Source of the DNA: Chalciporus piperatus
Taxonomy: Eukaryota > Basidiomycota > Agaricomycetes > Boletales > Boletaceae
NCBI GenBank assembly: GCA_038093975.1
Contig: JBBPTG010000082.1
Span: 1-64,000, forward strand
Length of the DNA stretch: 64,000 bases
Reading direction: 5' to 3'
Numbering within the stretch: position 1 is the stretch's first letter; the number at the start of each line of letters is the position of its first letter. Under the pieces are notes generated by a model. That model ran no database searches, had not been told where the DNA came from, and worked only from the letters and a program-made list of their open reading frames with translations. Below, one piece after another: positions 42,556 through 56,100 of this stretch. The position numbers and the translations under genes were made by a program.

Positions 42556-45102
42556 ATGCGAGCGGACGCGCAGAACTCTATACCCAAAATGCTGCTCTTG
42601 TCACTTGGTGCTGTCGCACAAGGTTCGTACTTCCAACAATACTTCATTACCGAGGTTCTGAATGTCTTTAGCCCGGCAGTTCTTGGGTTCGGGACAGCCA
42701 TCTATAGCCCAATGGCAATCATTCAATTCGTCGTTGGGCGGAAGGCTGAGTACTTTGCGGCCGTGGGCTGCAGTTTGCTACTCATCAGATCCCGCGTTTG
42801 ACTCCAGCAAGTGCCAAGAGGTAATGTCGGGATACGCGAATGACACTATTGTGAGTTACTTCAGAGTTTCGTGGTCGTTGCTCATCGCAAGTACAGCGAG
42901 AGCAACAACCCTCAGCATTGCTATGGCCCAACTGGGAAGCCTGCGGAAACGGGCAAGGATGCGGCCTAAACTTCACAGACCCAGAAGAGGTAAACGACGC
43001 GACGTGCAAGCAGGGCACAACTCCATCCTATAGCATAGCTATACAGAATGCCGGGGACGCAAGCATTGTAGTGAAGTGGGCAGCCGCAAACGATGTGATC
43101 CTCACTGTGAAGAACACTGGCATGTTATATATATTTGATGTTTCAAACCGATATTGACGTCACTCTAGGACACGATCTTCTGGGACGCTCTGCGGCGCCT
43201 GGGACATTGCAAGTCAATGTTGCGCAATTGACAAACCTAGAATATATCCCACAGTTCGTTCCCGAAGGTTCTGATGGCCCTCCTGTATCCGCAATCACAG
43301 CCGGAGGTGGTGTACATGCCTCTGATAGTATGTTTGCTTCGCCTCTCTGGGGCTCCTGTGTTAATGGTAGTGCCTTTTAGTTTACGAGCTCGCAGAACGC
43401 AATAGCGTGTCTGTCGCACTTGGAAGTTGTCAGACCCTTGGAATAGGTATGGTGATTGACGCCTATTCAAACTTTCACTCTTTTCACACTCCTCAGGTGG
43501 TTTTTTCCAGGCAGGTGGACACGGACCGTAAGTTCGACACTTCTGTCAGAATAAACAGACATTTATCATCCATACAGCTTGTCGCCCACGCTGGGTTTAG
43601 GGGTATGTGCCTCATAACTTGCTTGGACGTGAGCTGAACTCCGCATAGATTGACACTGTCCTGGAATATGAGGTTGGTTGCAATTTATCGTTGTATTCTC
43701 GCTGACACATAACCCCGTCTTAGATTGTCATGGCTGACGGGAAGATCAGGAAAGCAAACGCAGCTCAAAATGCAGATTTGTTCTGGGCAGTGCGTGGTGG
43801 AGGATCAGGCAGCTGGGGCATTATAAGTAGGTCCAGACGTTCAAATTCAAAGCTTTACAGAATCTCTGATATGTTATCTTAGTCTCGGTCACAATCCAGG
43901 CGTATCCGAACATGCAAGTGGGAGCCTCTCAGCTTCAAATTCAACCCAACCCCGCACAGAACACAAGCGAGCTCACCATTCAGCTCATCGAACTGTACGG
44001 CAAATACCAGAATGGTTGGGTCGATGCGGGTATCTCGACTGGTTTCATCCCATCTGGCGGTCACTTTACTATGGTATACCTTTGTTAATTATACTCCGGT
44101 CTACACTGATGGTTGTGTTCCTCTCAGATTTTCCTCTGGCCAACAACAAACGATTCCCTCCCGCTCTTATTTCCCTTCTTTGATGAGCTCAAGTCTTTGT
44201 CGGCGAACTATACGGTACCCACCAACAACACCGCAGTGCCAATGTACAGCTCCTTTAACGAGGCGCAGTTGACATACATTGGACCACTCACTGATGAACA
44301 GAGCCCATACGGCTCATCTTCCCAGTCGTCCTCACGGCTCGTTCCTCGTTCACATTTGACATCATCGGACTCGATACGACAGGTTGCGGAAGCCATCTGG
44401 ACTGGTCACGAAATGATATCTGCTGTTGGAACATCGGGAAAGCCAGGCACCCTTGGCGACATCCCTACGTTCATCTCAGGGAACGTGCCTGGAGCAAGCA
44501 ACCTATATAGAGTCAATGAAACTGGAGCCAATCCTGCTTTATATCATGCGGCTTGGCATGTCACCTTCACTGCGTACGTTGATATATCCTTGGTCTGGTT
44601 CTTGGGATGCCAAAGTGAGATTCTAACTTGCCATGTGTTTTGTCAGTGCATGGGCAGATGTCTCTAATGAGACGTACAATGACTATGTCACGGCAGTCAC
44701 TCACGCAGTCGATCCCTTGACGAAATTGGGCATTGTGGGAAGTTACCAAGGAGAGGGCAACGCCTACGAAGCCAACTGGCAAGAAAGTAAGTCCCACCAG
44801 TGATTGACGATGGTGCAAACACTTAGATCTACTCAGCGTTCTTTGGTTACAAATATTCTGACCTTGTGTCTATCAAGCGCAAGTACGATCCTGACAATTG
44901 TAAGTCTTCTGACTCTGACTGGTTTCTGTTTGTGTTCTCATTCAAAAATTCCCAAAGTCTTCAATTCATGGAAGGTACGTCGCAACTCGTCCTGATTGAA
45001 TTCGGTTCGCTGATTGCATGTTCTCAGGGTGTCGATTTCGTAGCAAACCGCTCATCTTACCAATGCTATGGAGCGAATGGCCCAAGTGGGGCTGTACTTT
45101 GA
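42556..45102 (+). CDS. BBE-like bicovalent FAD-linked oxidase E
   Basis: The signal peptide is MRADAQNSIPKMLLLSLGAV. Then come [53 protein letters not shown] (FAD-His), VALGSCQTLGIG (FAD-Cys), [67 protein letters not shown], and the BBE end [19 protein letters not shown] with GVDFVANRSSYQCYGANG, and TGA at 45100-45102. The intron after NTG uses a GC donor (43120-43121). All exons read in frame. It resembles genes A and F more than C and D, and is in opposite orientation to its neighbour D. Secreted, substrate unknown. Confidence 0.9.
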
Positions 45103-45405
45103 TTCCTTTGGCTCGATCCCCAAGTCAATTCTAGATTGTACATTTGGTCACACTTGCATCGCGATCACAATAACTCAAGCAACAACTTTCCCCGTCCTCG
45201 AAATATACATCCTTTTGAATTCACTATTCAGCACGACAATGGCAAATTGACATCTGCATTTGTATCAATACGCTACTGAATTCGAAGAAGATCTCAGACA
45301 GATTCTGAAAAAAAACATTCCTTTCTTTCTTAAGTTGTCAACCTTGGGCGCGTGGTAGGGGGGAAAGCGGACAGGTTGTGAGTGATTTACGCCCGCGGTA
45401 CATCA
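45103..45405. other. Convergent 3' spacer
   Basis: Three hundred bases between the convergent 3' ends of BBE-E and the Ser/Thr-rich protein gene. No gene or clear repeat was seen. Confidence 0.5.
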
Positions 45406-47043
45406 CTACATACGCCCGAAGATCCTGGACCGCCCGGCAACGGCAACGACAACAGGTGTTGCCGTCGCCGTCGTCGTTGGGCTTGAACTAGACTGGGACT
45501 TGGATGATCTTGAATTTGCGATTGATGATGCAACGGCTTGCGCGTCGAGAGTCGGACTCGTGCTGACGTGGGTAGTCGTCGTAGATGAAACCGACGACGA
45601 TCTAGCAGTAGTGGTTGGCGTGACACCGATAATTTCGATCTCGAGGGACTCATTTGGAACCGATGACGACCGAGGAGATGCTGTCGCCGATACAGAGGCC
45701 GAAGGGGTTGACGGCCTAGTTGGGGTAGGAGTCGCCGTTGGCGTTGGCGTTGGCGTCGAAACGGAGGCTGCAGCTTGCAAAGGTGTTGGGCTCTTACTGG
45801 AGGATGCAGATGCCGTCACGGTGGTAACCACAGTGGTGGTGAGGGTCGTCGTCATTACTGCTTCCACCTGTCCTTGGCTAGCGTCGGTAGCCCCCAATGA
45901 TCTTGAAGACACGGGAACTTCGAGGTCTTCAGGGACGTACACGAGTGTGACGGTTTGAGCATGCTGCAGCGGGGCAGAAGTAGGCGCTGCGCTCGGCTGG
46001 GTGTTTGAAGCCGTTGCACTACTGCTGGTCGTGGCGTTGGTGATATCTCGACGTTCCTCTGAGCCACAATGCGTGTCCTGACCGGAGGTGTCGGTGTTGG
46101 TTACGGATGCCATCGGTTGGATCTGTCCGCTGAAGGGGTCATAAGAAAAGATCTGCCTCTGGTGAGGATTCGACGAGGGGGTAGCGTCTGTCACATGGTC
46201 CAGCGCAGCAACAGGCGCTGAGGCAACAGATTGAGTTGCACAAGGTGCCATCACGAGGGCAGACGTTGCTGCGGGATCCGGATCGTACATTGCGCAATAC
46301 ATGACAGTCTCGGCACGCTCTGCATCGAATACTTGCACCGCAAGAGAAACATGCTTATGGGAGCTCACTATAGGAGCGGTCAGCTGGGCTTGGTAGCCAA
46401 AGTATAGATGACGCACTGGCGTCAGACGGCTCGTCTAGAGCCATCATGATAAACTGGGTACGGTTGGTAGTTGAAGCGTTCACTCCAAATACCTTGGTAG
46501 CATTCTGACCGGGCGTCAAGTTGGTTGGCGTCGAGTCTACTGCCAGAGACGCAAGCCGCTGCGAGGAACCTGACGACTGAACAGCACCCTAGAAAATGGA
46601 ACAATTTAAGCAATCGAGACGAGTAAAACCAGAAAGCGAGTCACCATGACGTCAACCCTCCCTACAACCTGGTTGCTTTGACGCCTACCGTGGACACGGG
46701 AGCGGGTGTTCTGTCCCTTTGAACTTTCTCCGGATCGGGAGACCAGGAACGTATCGCCGTGTTCCCCAAGGACATATACCGACGATCGGCGGGTGAGGGT
46801 GCCAGTGTCGCGGAGATATCGATGACGCGAGAAGACAGACTTAGGAACCTTGTTGTGAGCGCGTTCGTTGTCAGTGTGATGGCGGCCGGAGACGCCGAAT
46901 CGCGGTGGTGAAATGGCCGGAGAGAAGCGATGGACGTTCTGTGTCTCTGGGCGGCGACCTGGAAGGTACGCAGCGTCCACGAAGGGTAGGGCGAAAGAGG
47001 AGAGAAGGGAGGCGAGGAGAGCGAGAGGAGCAAGGACGAACAT
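45406..47043 (-). CDS. Secreted Ser/Thr-rich (mucin-like) protein
   Basis: Exons 47043-46645, 46588-46462 and 46415-45406 join in frame. Both introns are GT-AG, the second only 46 bases. The start MFVLAPLALLASLLSSFALP is a signal peptide with a likely cut after DAAY. The middle has N-glycosylation sites (NLT, NAT, NAS) and the segments FGYQAQLTAPIVSSHKHVSL, VMYCAMYDPDPAATS and HQRQIFSYDPFSGQIQPM. The last 200 residues are rich in Ser, Thr, Pro and Ala with long runs such as TPTPTPTATPTPTRPSTP, typical of heavily O-glycosylated cell-wall or extracellular proteins of Agaricomycetes. No transmembrane helix or clear GPI signal follows; it ends RSRIFGRM. Function is unknown. Three broken copies lie at 4497, 31465 and 39950. 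Confidence 0.8.
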
Positions 47044-47778
47044 GGTGAAAGACTCGGGATGACAACGAAAGCAGTGGGATAAAGGCGGGAGAGGATAGGA
47101 ACAGCGAGTGTACGACCTGCGCAAGAGATAGCAAGATAGATAGCAAAGCAAAGAAGCGTGACCTGTCGCTAGTAGGATCACCAGTGATCCGTACAATAGA
47201 AGGAAGAGTTGGAAAGAACGAGAGGCGCTCACCAGGACCACTTTTATACCCCAGGGAAGGTCTCAGTATCTCAGTATATGTCAGCCAACTTGAATGAAAC
47301 AAATGGAACACTCAGTCTGGAACAAAATTGGGTGTCAGTCGTCCGGAAATATGGTCAAGATTGCGATGTGGACGAGCCTGCCCTGGTCCTTGAGACGTCA
47401 TAACATCAAATATGTATGATCGAGGAGATCGGAAGGTCATGAACCCGCACGCACCTCAGGCTGTTGTCAGCGGTAGTACTGGTAGTAGTACTATACCAGG
47501 GTAAACACATTCCCTCTGATGAATCCAGGCCTGGGTACTAGCGAAGTGCAAATGACAGTTGTTGCCTTAGCCTTTACCCTTGGCCTTGAGCAAGTCAAGA
47601 GAAAGGGTTAAGACGATACCACGACGCCATTAATATTCAGCACAAGATGATGCAAGTTGGCCTAGTCTCCGAGGCGTAGTAGTGCCAGTACTGACGCGTG
47701 ATGTTCAAACCCTGGATTGTGGTTAGGGTTAGGTTACATTTTATCCACCTTGGTTGATGATGTTTGTCACCGCCCACG
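47044..47778. other. Divergent intergenic region at the edge of the conserved block
   Basis: No gene was found. It contains short palindromic strings around GTAGTACTGGTAGTAGTACTA (47471 onward) and two adjacent TTAGGG-like units (47720-47735). It separates the duplicated accessory DNA from the conserved genes to the right. Confidence 0.45.
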
Positions 47779-50700
47779 ATGAGCACAGCGAGGCTTAAAC
47801 GAAAACTCGGCGACTTGGGGGTCGACACTTCAAGCAGAAAGGTCAACGAGAACTTCTGCCTGGTAATTTCCCCGTTATTACCGTCCCTACATCGCTCACC
47901 ACTCTTCTAGGTTGGCACACCATTACCACCGCTCGAGAAATCGAAAGACACAGGCGAGTTCGTACCGCTATGGAAACAGGAGGTCAGGTTTCTACTTTTC
48001 GGTGGGCTATTCTTCTGATTTATCTTTGTGTATGGTCAGGTCAGGGATGAGAAGGGCCGACGAAGATTACATGGGGCATTCACTGGCGGCTTTTCTGCAG
48101 GGTACTTCAACACCGTCGGGTCAAAGGAAGGTTCGTTACATTCGTTTTCTGTTCTTCTTTTAGCTGTATTAACCCCTGCTTTCTAGGATGGGCGCCCTCC
48201 ACGTTCGTTTCTTCGCGATCAGATCGTTCCAAGGCTCGTGCTGCGAAACCAGAGGACTTCATGGACGAAGATGACCTCGCAGAACGCCGTGCGGACCAAA
48301 GGCTCGTCAGCGAGCACGACGAAATGGACATTCTTGGAGGTACCCAGGCTGATAGGGCTCGCAACGCTGGCGTAGACGATAGCCAGAAAGAGTGCGTCCC
48401 ACACGGATCGTTCACCTATTCCATCTCACTAACGCCCTGGCAGCCCAATAACTCTTGCTCTCGAACAGTCGATGGTATCTGCACCACAGGATTCAGCGGG
48501 AGCCCGTACCCTCAAGAAGATGGGTTGGAGACTTGGTCAGGGAATAGGTCCGAGGGTGACGTGGAGGCAACGAGAGATTCAACTCGGTCGTGACCCAGAC
48601 AGGACGGGACCAGATGTTGATGAAGAAGCCAAAAAGCATACCTACCCACCGATAGATATCCCGCTTCCTCGTTTGTCGCGCAAAGCTGATGCCCACGGAC
48701 TCGGCTACGACAAGGCGCTTGAATTGCATGCCAGTCTCGGAGTCGCAAAGGGGGAAGCTCATGGGGCGCAAGGACCACGGCTTGCAGGTTTGTCGTGGGG
48801 ATTCTTTGGGATTCTTATCGCTCATTCCGGTATGCAGGAGGTTTCGGACTCGGCGCGCTAAACGACGCGGATGAGGATGATGTAGATGTTTATGATCACA
48901 CCACAAGCCATGGGAGAAGTCGACATGCTTTCGATACCAGCGACGCACATGATGACGATCGTGTAGTCGTTGGGGGTCGTGGAGAGAAACCTCGCGGTGC
49001 AGCTATTCCAACACAATCTGTACGCGCCACATGTTACCTCGCAACAACTAGAATGGCTAATGCAATCCAGACGCAGGAAAGCAATCATGGCGTTTTCCGC
49101 AATGGCAAGCCTCCACTTCGTGGATTTAGATTAGCCATGAAACCCGTGACCGAAGATATGTGGTAAGTACCTTCGTGGAGTGAGAGGTTACTTGGACACA
49201 GGTCGATCCTTGCAGGTTTCCTATGCCCGAAGAGCCACAGGGTTGGAAACCTAACCCAAAGGCGCTTTGGGAGCAGGACAAAGCGATACTTGGTGACAAA
49301 GAGAACATCCCAAGCTTCGTCGTCCCAGGTCAAGCCCAAACGCATGCTCAATGGAAAACTGGTATTTCCGCAGACCAGGTTCGTTATAACCATTTCACCC
49401 AAGAACACACTGTTCATTGTTTCAACTTGATGTTCAGCGAGGTGCCGCGCTTGGAGAGACCCCCCTCCCATCGGCGCCGCGGTCTGTGTTTGAGTACATG
49501 TCCAAGAAGGACGAAGAACGAATCAAGAATATCGTTACGGGTCGCTTCACCGCTCCTCATACAACAGATACCACAGAACAAGCCCCCCCACAAACTATCT
49601 CACCCGAACAACCCTACATCCCTCACACGCATCCACACGTCGCCCAGGCCGCATTGCAGGGGTTCCAACCATTCCTTTCCAATCCTACCAAGCAATCTCG
49701 ATATACTGCCTATCTCAGTGCCCACGCAGAACCTGGTTCTGGTGTCTCTATACCCACACGGATGCCAGATCAGAAAGCAGAGGTGTATGCGATGGAGATG
49801 AATGAGTTCGCCAAGGCTGCTGCCCTTTTCCGTCCTGTATCGGGGGCGATGGCTGGACGATTTACGAGCGCTGCTGTGCTCGATTTAGGTCCCAACGTCG
49901 TGGAAGGACTGCACACGCCAAGTGGTGAGCAAACAGCGGACGGGGAGCACGAGGAGAGTAAGGATGAAGAGGTGAAAGAGGAAGACCCGAAGGTGTACGC
50001 TGCTCGTATGGGCATGTACGGTTCCATGACGAGAGAAGTCAAACTATGGCAACCTGCACGTCTACTCTGCAAACGGTTTGGAGTCAAAGACCCCGAACCG
50101 GACGTTCACGTCGACACGCCGGGCGAGGCTACTGCGGATGCGACGCAGAGTAATACGGACGCCACGGGGGGTGAGAGCGGTGCTGGGGTGGGAGGTGCTG
50201 CTGCTGATACCCAGCCTGGTTCATCTGCGCCACGGGGTAAACGGGATTTGGCGAATATTGGACTGGGAGAGGATGATGGTCAAGGCGAGGATATATTGAC
50301 TTACGAACGACCTTCGATGGATCTCTTCAAAGCCATCTTTGCGAGTGATGATGAAGACAGCGACGAAGAGAAGGATGATGAAAAAGATGAGAAATTGCAG
50401 GAGGATGGTGAACCCGCCGAGGTTCCTATACCCTCACACCCCTCTACTTCGACGCCACCACAGACGTCGATACCAGACTCGAACTCGGCTCCCAGCACGT
50501 CCGATGCCGCGACTCAAAGGACGGCAGCGGACGAAAAGGTCGATTTGGCGACGTTCAAGCCCACTTTCATTCCCCGCGACTCGCAGTCGAACGCAACGAA
50601 CGGCAAGGCAACTGCTACGAAAGAGAAGAAGAGCAAAAAGCCGAAAACGGGCGCTCTCGTCTCGTTCGACGTTGATGACGATGGCGGAGAGACCCTGCAA

Positions 50701-50925
50701 ATATCAGCCCGGCGAGAAATCAAGGATCGAGACCGCCCTAGAAAGAAGCGGAAGAAGCATAGGGAGGATGCAAAGGAGGACATGTGGGTGGAGAAGCCAC
50801 CACCGGAGATCGTGAAGAATCTCCCTGCTGATAGGCCTCCTGATGATGATGGTATGAATGAACTCGAGGCTGTAGGCGTTGCTGGACCGCCGCGTGGACG
50901 GAAACGCGCTGTCGATTTCATGTAA
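47779..50925 (+). CDS. G-patch domain protein, GPATCH1/TGH family
   Basis: Early exons are 47779-47862, 47911-47982, 48040-48130 and 48187-48391, then from 48444; later exons run to TAA at 50923-50925. The N-terminus [20 protein letters not shown] leads into the DUF1604 core: [53 protein letters not shown]-patch follows ([17 protein letters not shown]), then [32 protein letters not shown] and an acidic, basic-patch-rich tail ending [19 protein letters not shown]1 proteins associate with spliceosomal C complexes and activate a DEAH helicase through the G-patch. A nuclear role in mRNA splicing is inferred from family. It is intact and conserved, marking the return to core genome. Confidence 0.92.
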
Positions 50926-51009
50926 TCTAGTGTGGATTTTGAAAGTACATTACAACGCTTTTGGTTTCGGAGTGTAGCTCTACGCGCTCGTTTCTGTTTG
51001 TCACCAGGA

Positions 51010-52619
51010 TCAGTTGGGCAACTTCCTGAATTTCCCTTGCATCCACACCCTGTACATTTTGAGTTGTCTTTTCCTGTTCACTAGTAACCTCCGGTCTACC
51101 CCTAGTTGTTCTATGGCGAACAGGGGGTGGGGAGGGGAAGACGCAAGGAGGTTTGGGTGGATTGTCGTGATTGGAGTTGCCGAGTCTGTCGTCGATTCCG
51201 AAGACGGCGATGGTGATGCAGACTGGTGCGGAGTATGTGATAGAGGACTTGAGATGGAACCACTGCCATCGTCAGCTTGATCTTGAGAGTCCATAATTTC
51301 TTCAGTCGTTCGAACGGTTTTTTGTAAGGATGTCGCTCGGGAGCCGGTAAACATCAAAGCCAGTTCATCTTTCGTGACCAGAGCATAATGTATGGGTGCG
51401 TGTGTGGACATCACAGCATGAGCAGAGGTACCTACCTAATTCAAAAAAGTACACGCGCGTCTTGTCTCCACGGATATAGAAGTTGTCGTCGAGCATTCTC
51501 CCGGACTTGAACCGTAGTTGGGTGAGATCGTATCGCCCGTAATCACGGACTAGAGCGATCCCGCCTGGTTTCAGCATCTGTTGGACGGGATTCAACACGC
51601 ATACGATGACAAGGATGCAGGGGACATACGCGATGTATATTAGATACCGCTCTCTCCCATTCGTCTGGATGGAGAGCACTCAGGACGAAGACGCAGAGGA
51701 CGATATCGACTGTCCCTGGTTCAACACCCGGCGGGAGGGAGTTCTCAGAAGAGAGATCCCATACCGCAGCTTGTATTGAGCCAAGGGGCGGAGTGATATA
51801 CAGGGGATTGTTCTATGAACCGATTCATACACTGCACACTAGCGCAAAAGATCCAAACTCACCTGTACTAGCTTGACTGCATGAGAAGAATAATCGTAGG
51901 CTCGGATTGAAAGCTTAGGGTTCTTGTTCTCGGAAAGTAAAGGGAATGCGGCATTCCCGGCACCTTGACTAGATTATTTAGAGGGGACGATGTCAGACCC
52001 ATTCGAGGTTAATGCCTCACCACACCCAATTTCACAGATGGTGATCTCTCCTGCCTGAACGGGTTGGCGGGCGTACGTACAACGATTGAGTAGACTGCTT
52101 ACCTCTAGCACTGTGGCGGCCAATAGCTCTGGGAATTCCAGGTGTAACCTATGTCAAGATGGGATGAGATGCGATCAGCCGATCACCTAGGATAGTGCAG
52201 ACCATTTTCGATCACGGAAGAAGTTATCTGCGTTCGTTTTGTAAAAGTTGTCCCTTGTCGTTCGGTGTTACAATACGCGTGGTGTCTAGATGAATTGGAT
52301 CTCACCAATATTTGGCAGGTTTCGAATTGTATTTCTCTTTATCTTCGTCAGGAACTGGCGCAAGACGCTGTCTTTGGAGCGAGGTGGCGATCGTCTCGCT
52401 TTGATCATCTGGAGGAGGCACATGATCCCAGGCGTTCTGAGTCCATACGTCAGAGTCTTCTGTAAGGAACCTGGTGATAGTGTAAGTTATTCGTGGTAGG
52501 ACTATGATCGGGTTGGCCTACCTTGAACCGAAAGGAGGTTTATCTGCGTTGATGTCGTGCACGGACGATGTTAGTTTTGGGATCCTCGCCGCTTCCTCAC
52601 CGGGCTTGTTCTCCGACAT
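51010..52619 (-). CDS. tRNA N3-methylcytidine methyltransferase (METTL2/6/8, Trm140 family)
   Basis: The start at 52619 reads [20 protein letters not shown]. Following exons give [74 protein letters not shown] (SAM motif I), [73 protein letters not shown] and DELALMFTG. The end is [20 protein letters not shown], with the stop at 51010-51012. The DNFYK and RDYGRYD signatures identify the family, which methylates C32 in the anticodon loop of tRNAs for Ser, Thr and Arg. A Ser/Pro-rich insertion of about 60 residues precedes the C-terminal strand. About eight exons, all in frame. Convergent with the GPATCH1 gene. Confidence 0.9.
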
Positions 52620-53116
52620 GATGATCAGTGACGAGGACGCAATTAAAATAGCTTGGCACTGCACTCGTTTGAATATGACTCTCAGGCTCCCCGGGGTCAC
52701 AATGCCAGTGGTCGCCCACCACACCACGGATTATTGGTCGGGGACAGCCCGGACCTGATGGAATCGACGTCGAAGACGATGAGCATGAACTGGACTAGAA
52801 TCGAGGCTAATTTCAAGCCAACTGTTGTGTTTTCAGAGCAGCTACGGTTAGGTAGGTTGAGTCGGGGTCCGCATCCGGCCGAGTGTCACGAAGGTTACCC
52901 TCAGTCACCGAGCTGCAGCGTTGCTCGACTTCAACTTACGCCCACATCGTTGCAGCGACTCGGTCGAATCGCCGCAAATTTGGCTTGACATCGTGCTCAA
53001 CGTCGTGCTCGTCAGCTTGCTCAGGTTCAGCTTAACTGCCAGGTCAACCAAAACAGTTACTCAGACTTGCGGTTCTGTGATCAGCGTTTGAGACTCGCAC
53101 CCTCGTTCAGTTCATC

Positions 53117-56100
53117 ATGTCTGCTCTTCAATCCAACCCTAGACCACCTCCACCAGGCGATGAGGATCTTCAACATCTCTATGACGAAGTTTGGCGGATC
53201 TTCGGTGACGAACCACCTTCTTCGATGGAGCGTTCAGCTCTCAGTTCTGCTACTGCCAATACAAGAGACCAGCATCCAAATGGTTTCCGTGCAGAACCAG
53301 ATCTAACAAGGCCAACCGTATCTACGACGAGAATCTCCCCTCCTCGCCCTCCACGTACGTACAACCGATTTCCATCTGTTTCTGCGCAGCCCACCAACCT
53401 CCCTCAACAGCACCACCCGGCCACGAGAGCCGCCCCAGTATGGACGCTGCTCTTTCTCCAACATCCCAGAGAAGACTTAGGCCATTGCCTCTCCCTCCTG
53501 GCGCAGTCGTTTCACCTGCGCTAGGCCCCGCGGACCCTCATGCTCCAGAAACACCACAAAGCGCGCTCAGCCCCTCACGTCCTGGAACCGCAAATGCCGA
53601 TAGGTATGCTTAATGTGCATTGCTCTTCTGTATTCCTTACCCTCCCATCCTTAGTCGTCGACACCTACCACAAGCACCACATTCCGCGGGTTACCCAGGT
53701 CGGCCATCCTTTGGATCTGCAACTTCGCCTACTTCGCCCGGAAGACCGATGGGGAGTCCACAATCAGACCTCTCCCCTAACATCTACAAGCCAGTTCCGG
53801 CGGTTCCGACTCACACCAATGGCAACAGTTCGAGCATGAGTAGCTACGACATCCGGGATCATTTGTCGCGCAAAACCTCCGTGCGACCTCCTGGCGCTCT
53901 GGCACCGACGATTCCAGGCTATAGTCGCCTTTATGACGAGAATTCACTCCTGGATATGTACGCTACCGAAGACCCCCGTCCAACCCATCGTCCTCAACTA
54001 TCTGGTCAATCAAGACAATCGGATGCGTATTCACTGCCCCAGTCCCTTCTTCGCCCAGAAGACAACACAAACGGACCTTCGTTTTCACGTGCAAATGACA
54101 TCCAACATCAACATTCTTCATCGGCCGACTTCGATCGTATGTGTTTGGCCACCATTGCCCTAGTAAGTGATGCTGACGCAACCTCACTCCCAAGAATCGG
54201 AGGTCGTCCTGGGACGCGCCACTTCTACAGGATCGACGATTTCATCAGCTCAGACAGATCTGTTTGGACGGATCCCATCTGCTACTACTGCGGCTACAAC
54301 GCATAGCGATCGTGATGCGCCCACGAAAGCTGGTTCCTCGACGCTCGCAAGGGATAATTCGGTCGGTTCCTACGGTTTCTCATCTGCTGGACCGTCCACG
54401 GTAGGATATTCGGAGACATACAATGGTTCCGCAAATGGATACATCCCTGCCCGTGTTGCCAGTGCGGACTCCTTCGCCCGCTCCCGACCCAGTGTTTACG
54501 GTGCTGCTGGCAGCCCCGGAGGTCCACTGCCTGATCAAGAAGACGAAGACGACGATTACTTTACAGACAGCGATGACCCAGACCCGGATCGTTTCGTCAA
54601 CTTCAGTCTGCTTTCCCACCTCGCTGTTAGACTGCGCGACAAGGTTCCAAGAGGCACACACGTCAAGAGTAGCATTCCTTATCCCCGTGCATTTACTGGA
54701 AAGGACATTGTTGTAAGTGATCGTAGCCTAGATACCGTAACTGATCTCGAAGATAATGGCCCTCCCAAAGTCTACGATTCAGTCACAAATTCAACGCGAA
54801 CTATTGATCAATCACGGTATGTCTACTGCAGACAGGCGTGCAGCTTTGCAAGTTGCACGCAGCCTCCAAAGCCAACTCTTCTTCTATGAAGTTGAGTGGG
54901 GCGACAAACCCCTTCAGGACGGTGTCGAGGATGTGTTTATGTTCCTCGATGATCTGGAGGGTAACTCAGACTTGCAACCGGAGAGGGAAGAACTGCCAAC
55001 TGGTGTTATCACCATGCTCACAAAGTGTTACACTTCAACGTGTAGCGAGGAGGATCCATGTTATTCATGGGTTTGTCCCCGAAGACGGGTGAGTTTCTAG
55101 ATCCTGTCACCTGCGCTAACTGACGTCGTTTGGAGGGCGCATTATTCACGGACGTTACCCCGACGCCCGAACCGGAGGTTGCGCCTCATGTAAGTCGACA
55201 GGCAGCATCTGGGGACCGTTGCTAATGACATTCCAATAGACTGAAGATTGGCTGAGCACTGTAGACCCTGTTATTCTACGCAACCTCCCGGAGAGCGAGG
55301 TTCATCGCCAGACGTATGTTATCGTTGTCTATGTTCAGCGTCGATTTTCATATCCCGCCAAGGATCATACACAAGACAATCACTCAAGAAGAGCAATACG
55401 TCCAGGATCTTCACTCTGTGGAAGCCGTTCGTCGCATTCATCTTCACAATCGAGTCTGTACTGAGATTTCATTAGCTGTATATTCGCCCACTTCGCCGCG
55501 CAACACACATCATGCCTGCAGCTCAATTGGACGAGTTCATCGAGGAGGTGTTCGGTAATATTCTGGACCTTCGAGAATGCAACAAAAGATTGGTGGAGGC
55601 GATGTACGTCCGACAACGCGAGCAGTCTCCGGTCATCCAGAAGATTGGAGACGTTTTTGTTGAGGCTGCAAGAAGCTTCCGATACGCATATCCTACATAC
55701 GTTGCTCATCTTCCCTTCGCCGAGAAGAGATTCAAGGAAGAGATTGAGGCGAATGCCAACTTGAGGCTCTTCTTAGAGGTTCGTCCCAATCTCCAAAGCG
55801 ATATGACGTGACCTGTACTCATTGTTTGGCTAGGAATGTTCGCGTCAGTCTGTAAAGCAACAAGAGTCGAGGCGTTTGGATTTGAAACACTTCTTGTCAC
55901 GACCTTCCGAGCATCTCCAGAAGTATCCTCTTGCGCTGGAGGCCATCATGAAGGAGACTACGCAAGGCAATCCGGACGCATACTACCTGGCTGAGGCAAT
56001 CCAGGCTATCAAGGATCTGCAAAACGTTTCCCAACTACGTACATTCCAGACTGCCATGGGCAAAGGTCCTTCATCCAAGTGGGAATGGCATGACATCGTT

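Noticed and set aside
45500..45958. 152-codon plus frame opposite the Ser/Thr-rich gene
   Set aside because: Mirror frame of the Ser/Thr/Pro-rich coding sequence; the minus strand has signal peptide and spliced exons.
47720..47736. Two TTAGGG-like units, considered as telomeric repeat
   Set aside because: Only about two units, inside a gene region with conserved genes on the right; chance or a repair scar is enough.
53117..54300. Several overlapping long frames at the RhoGEF 5' end, considered as separate genes
   Set aside because: They are Pro/Ser-rich alternative frames of one spliced N-terminal region leading into the DEP domain.
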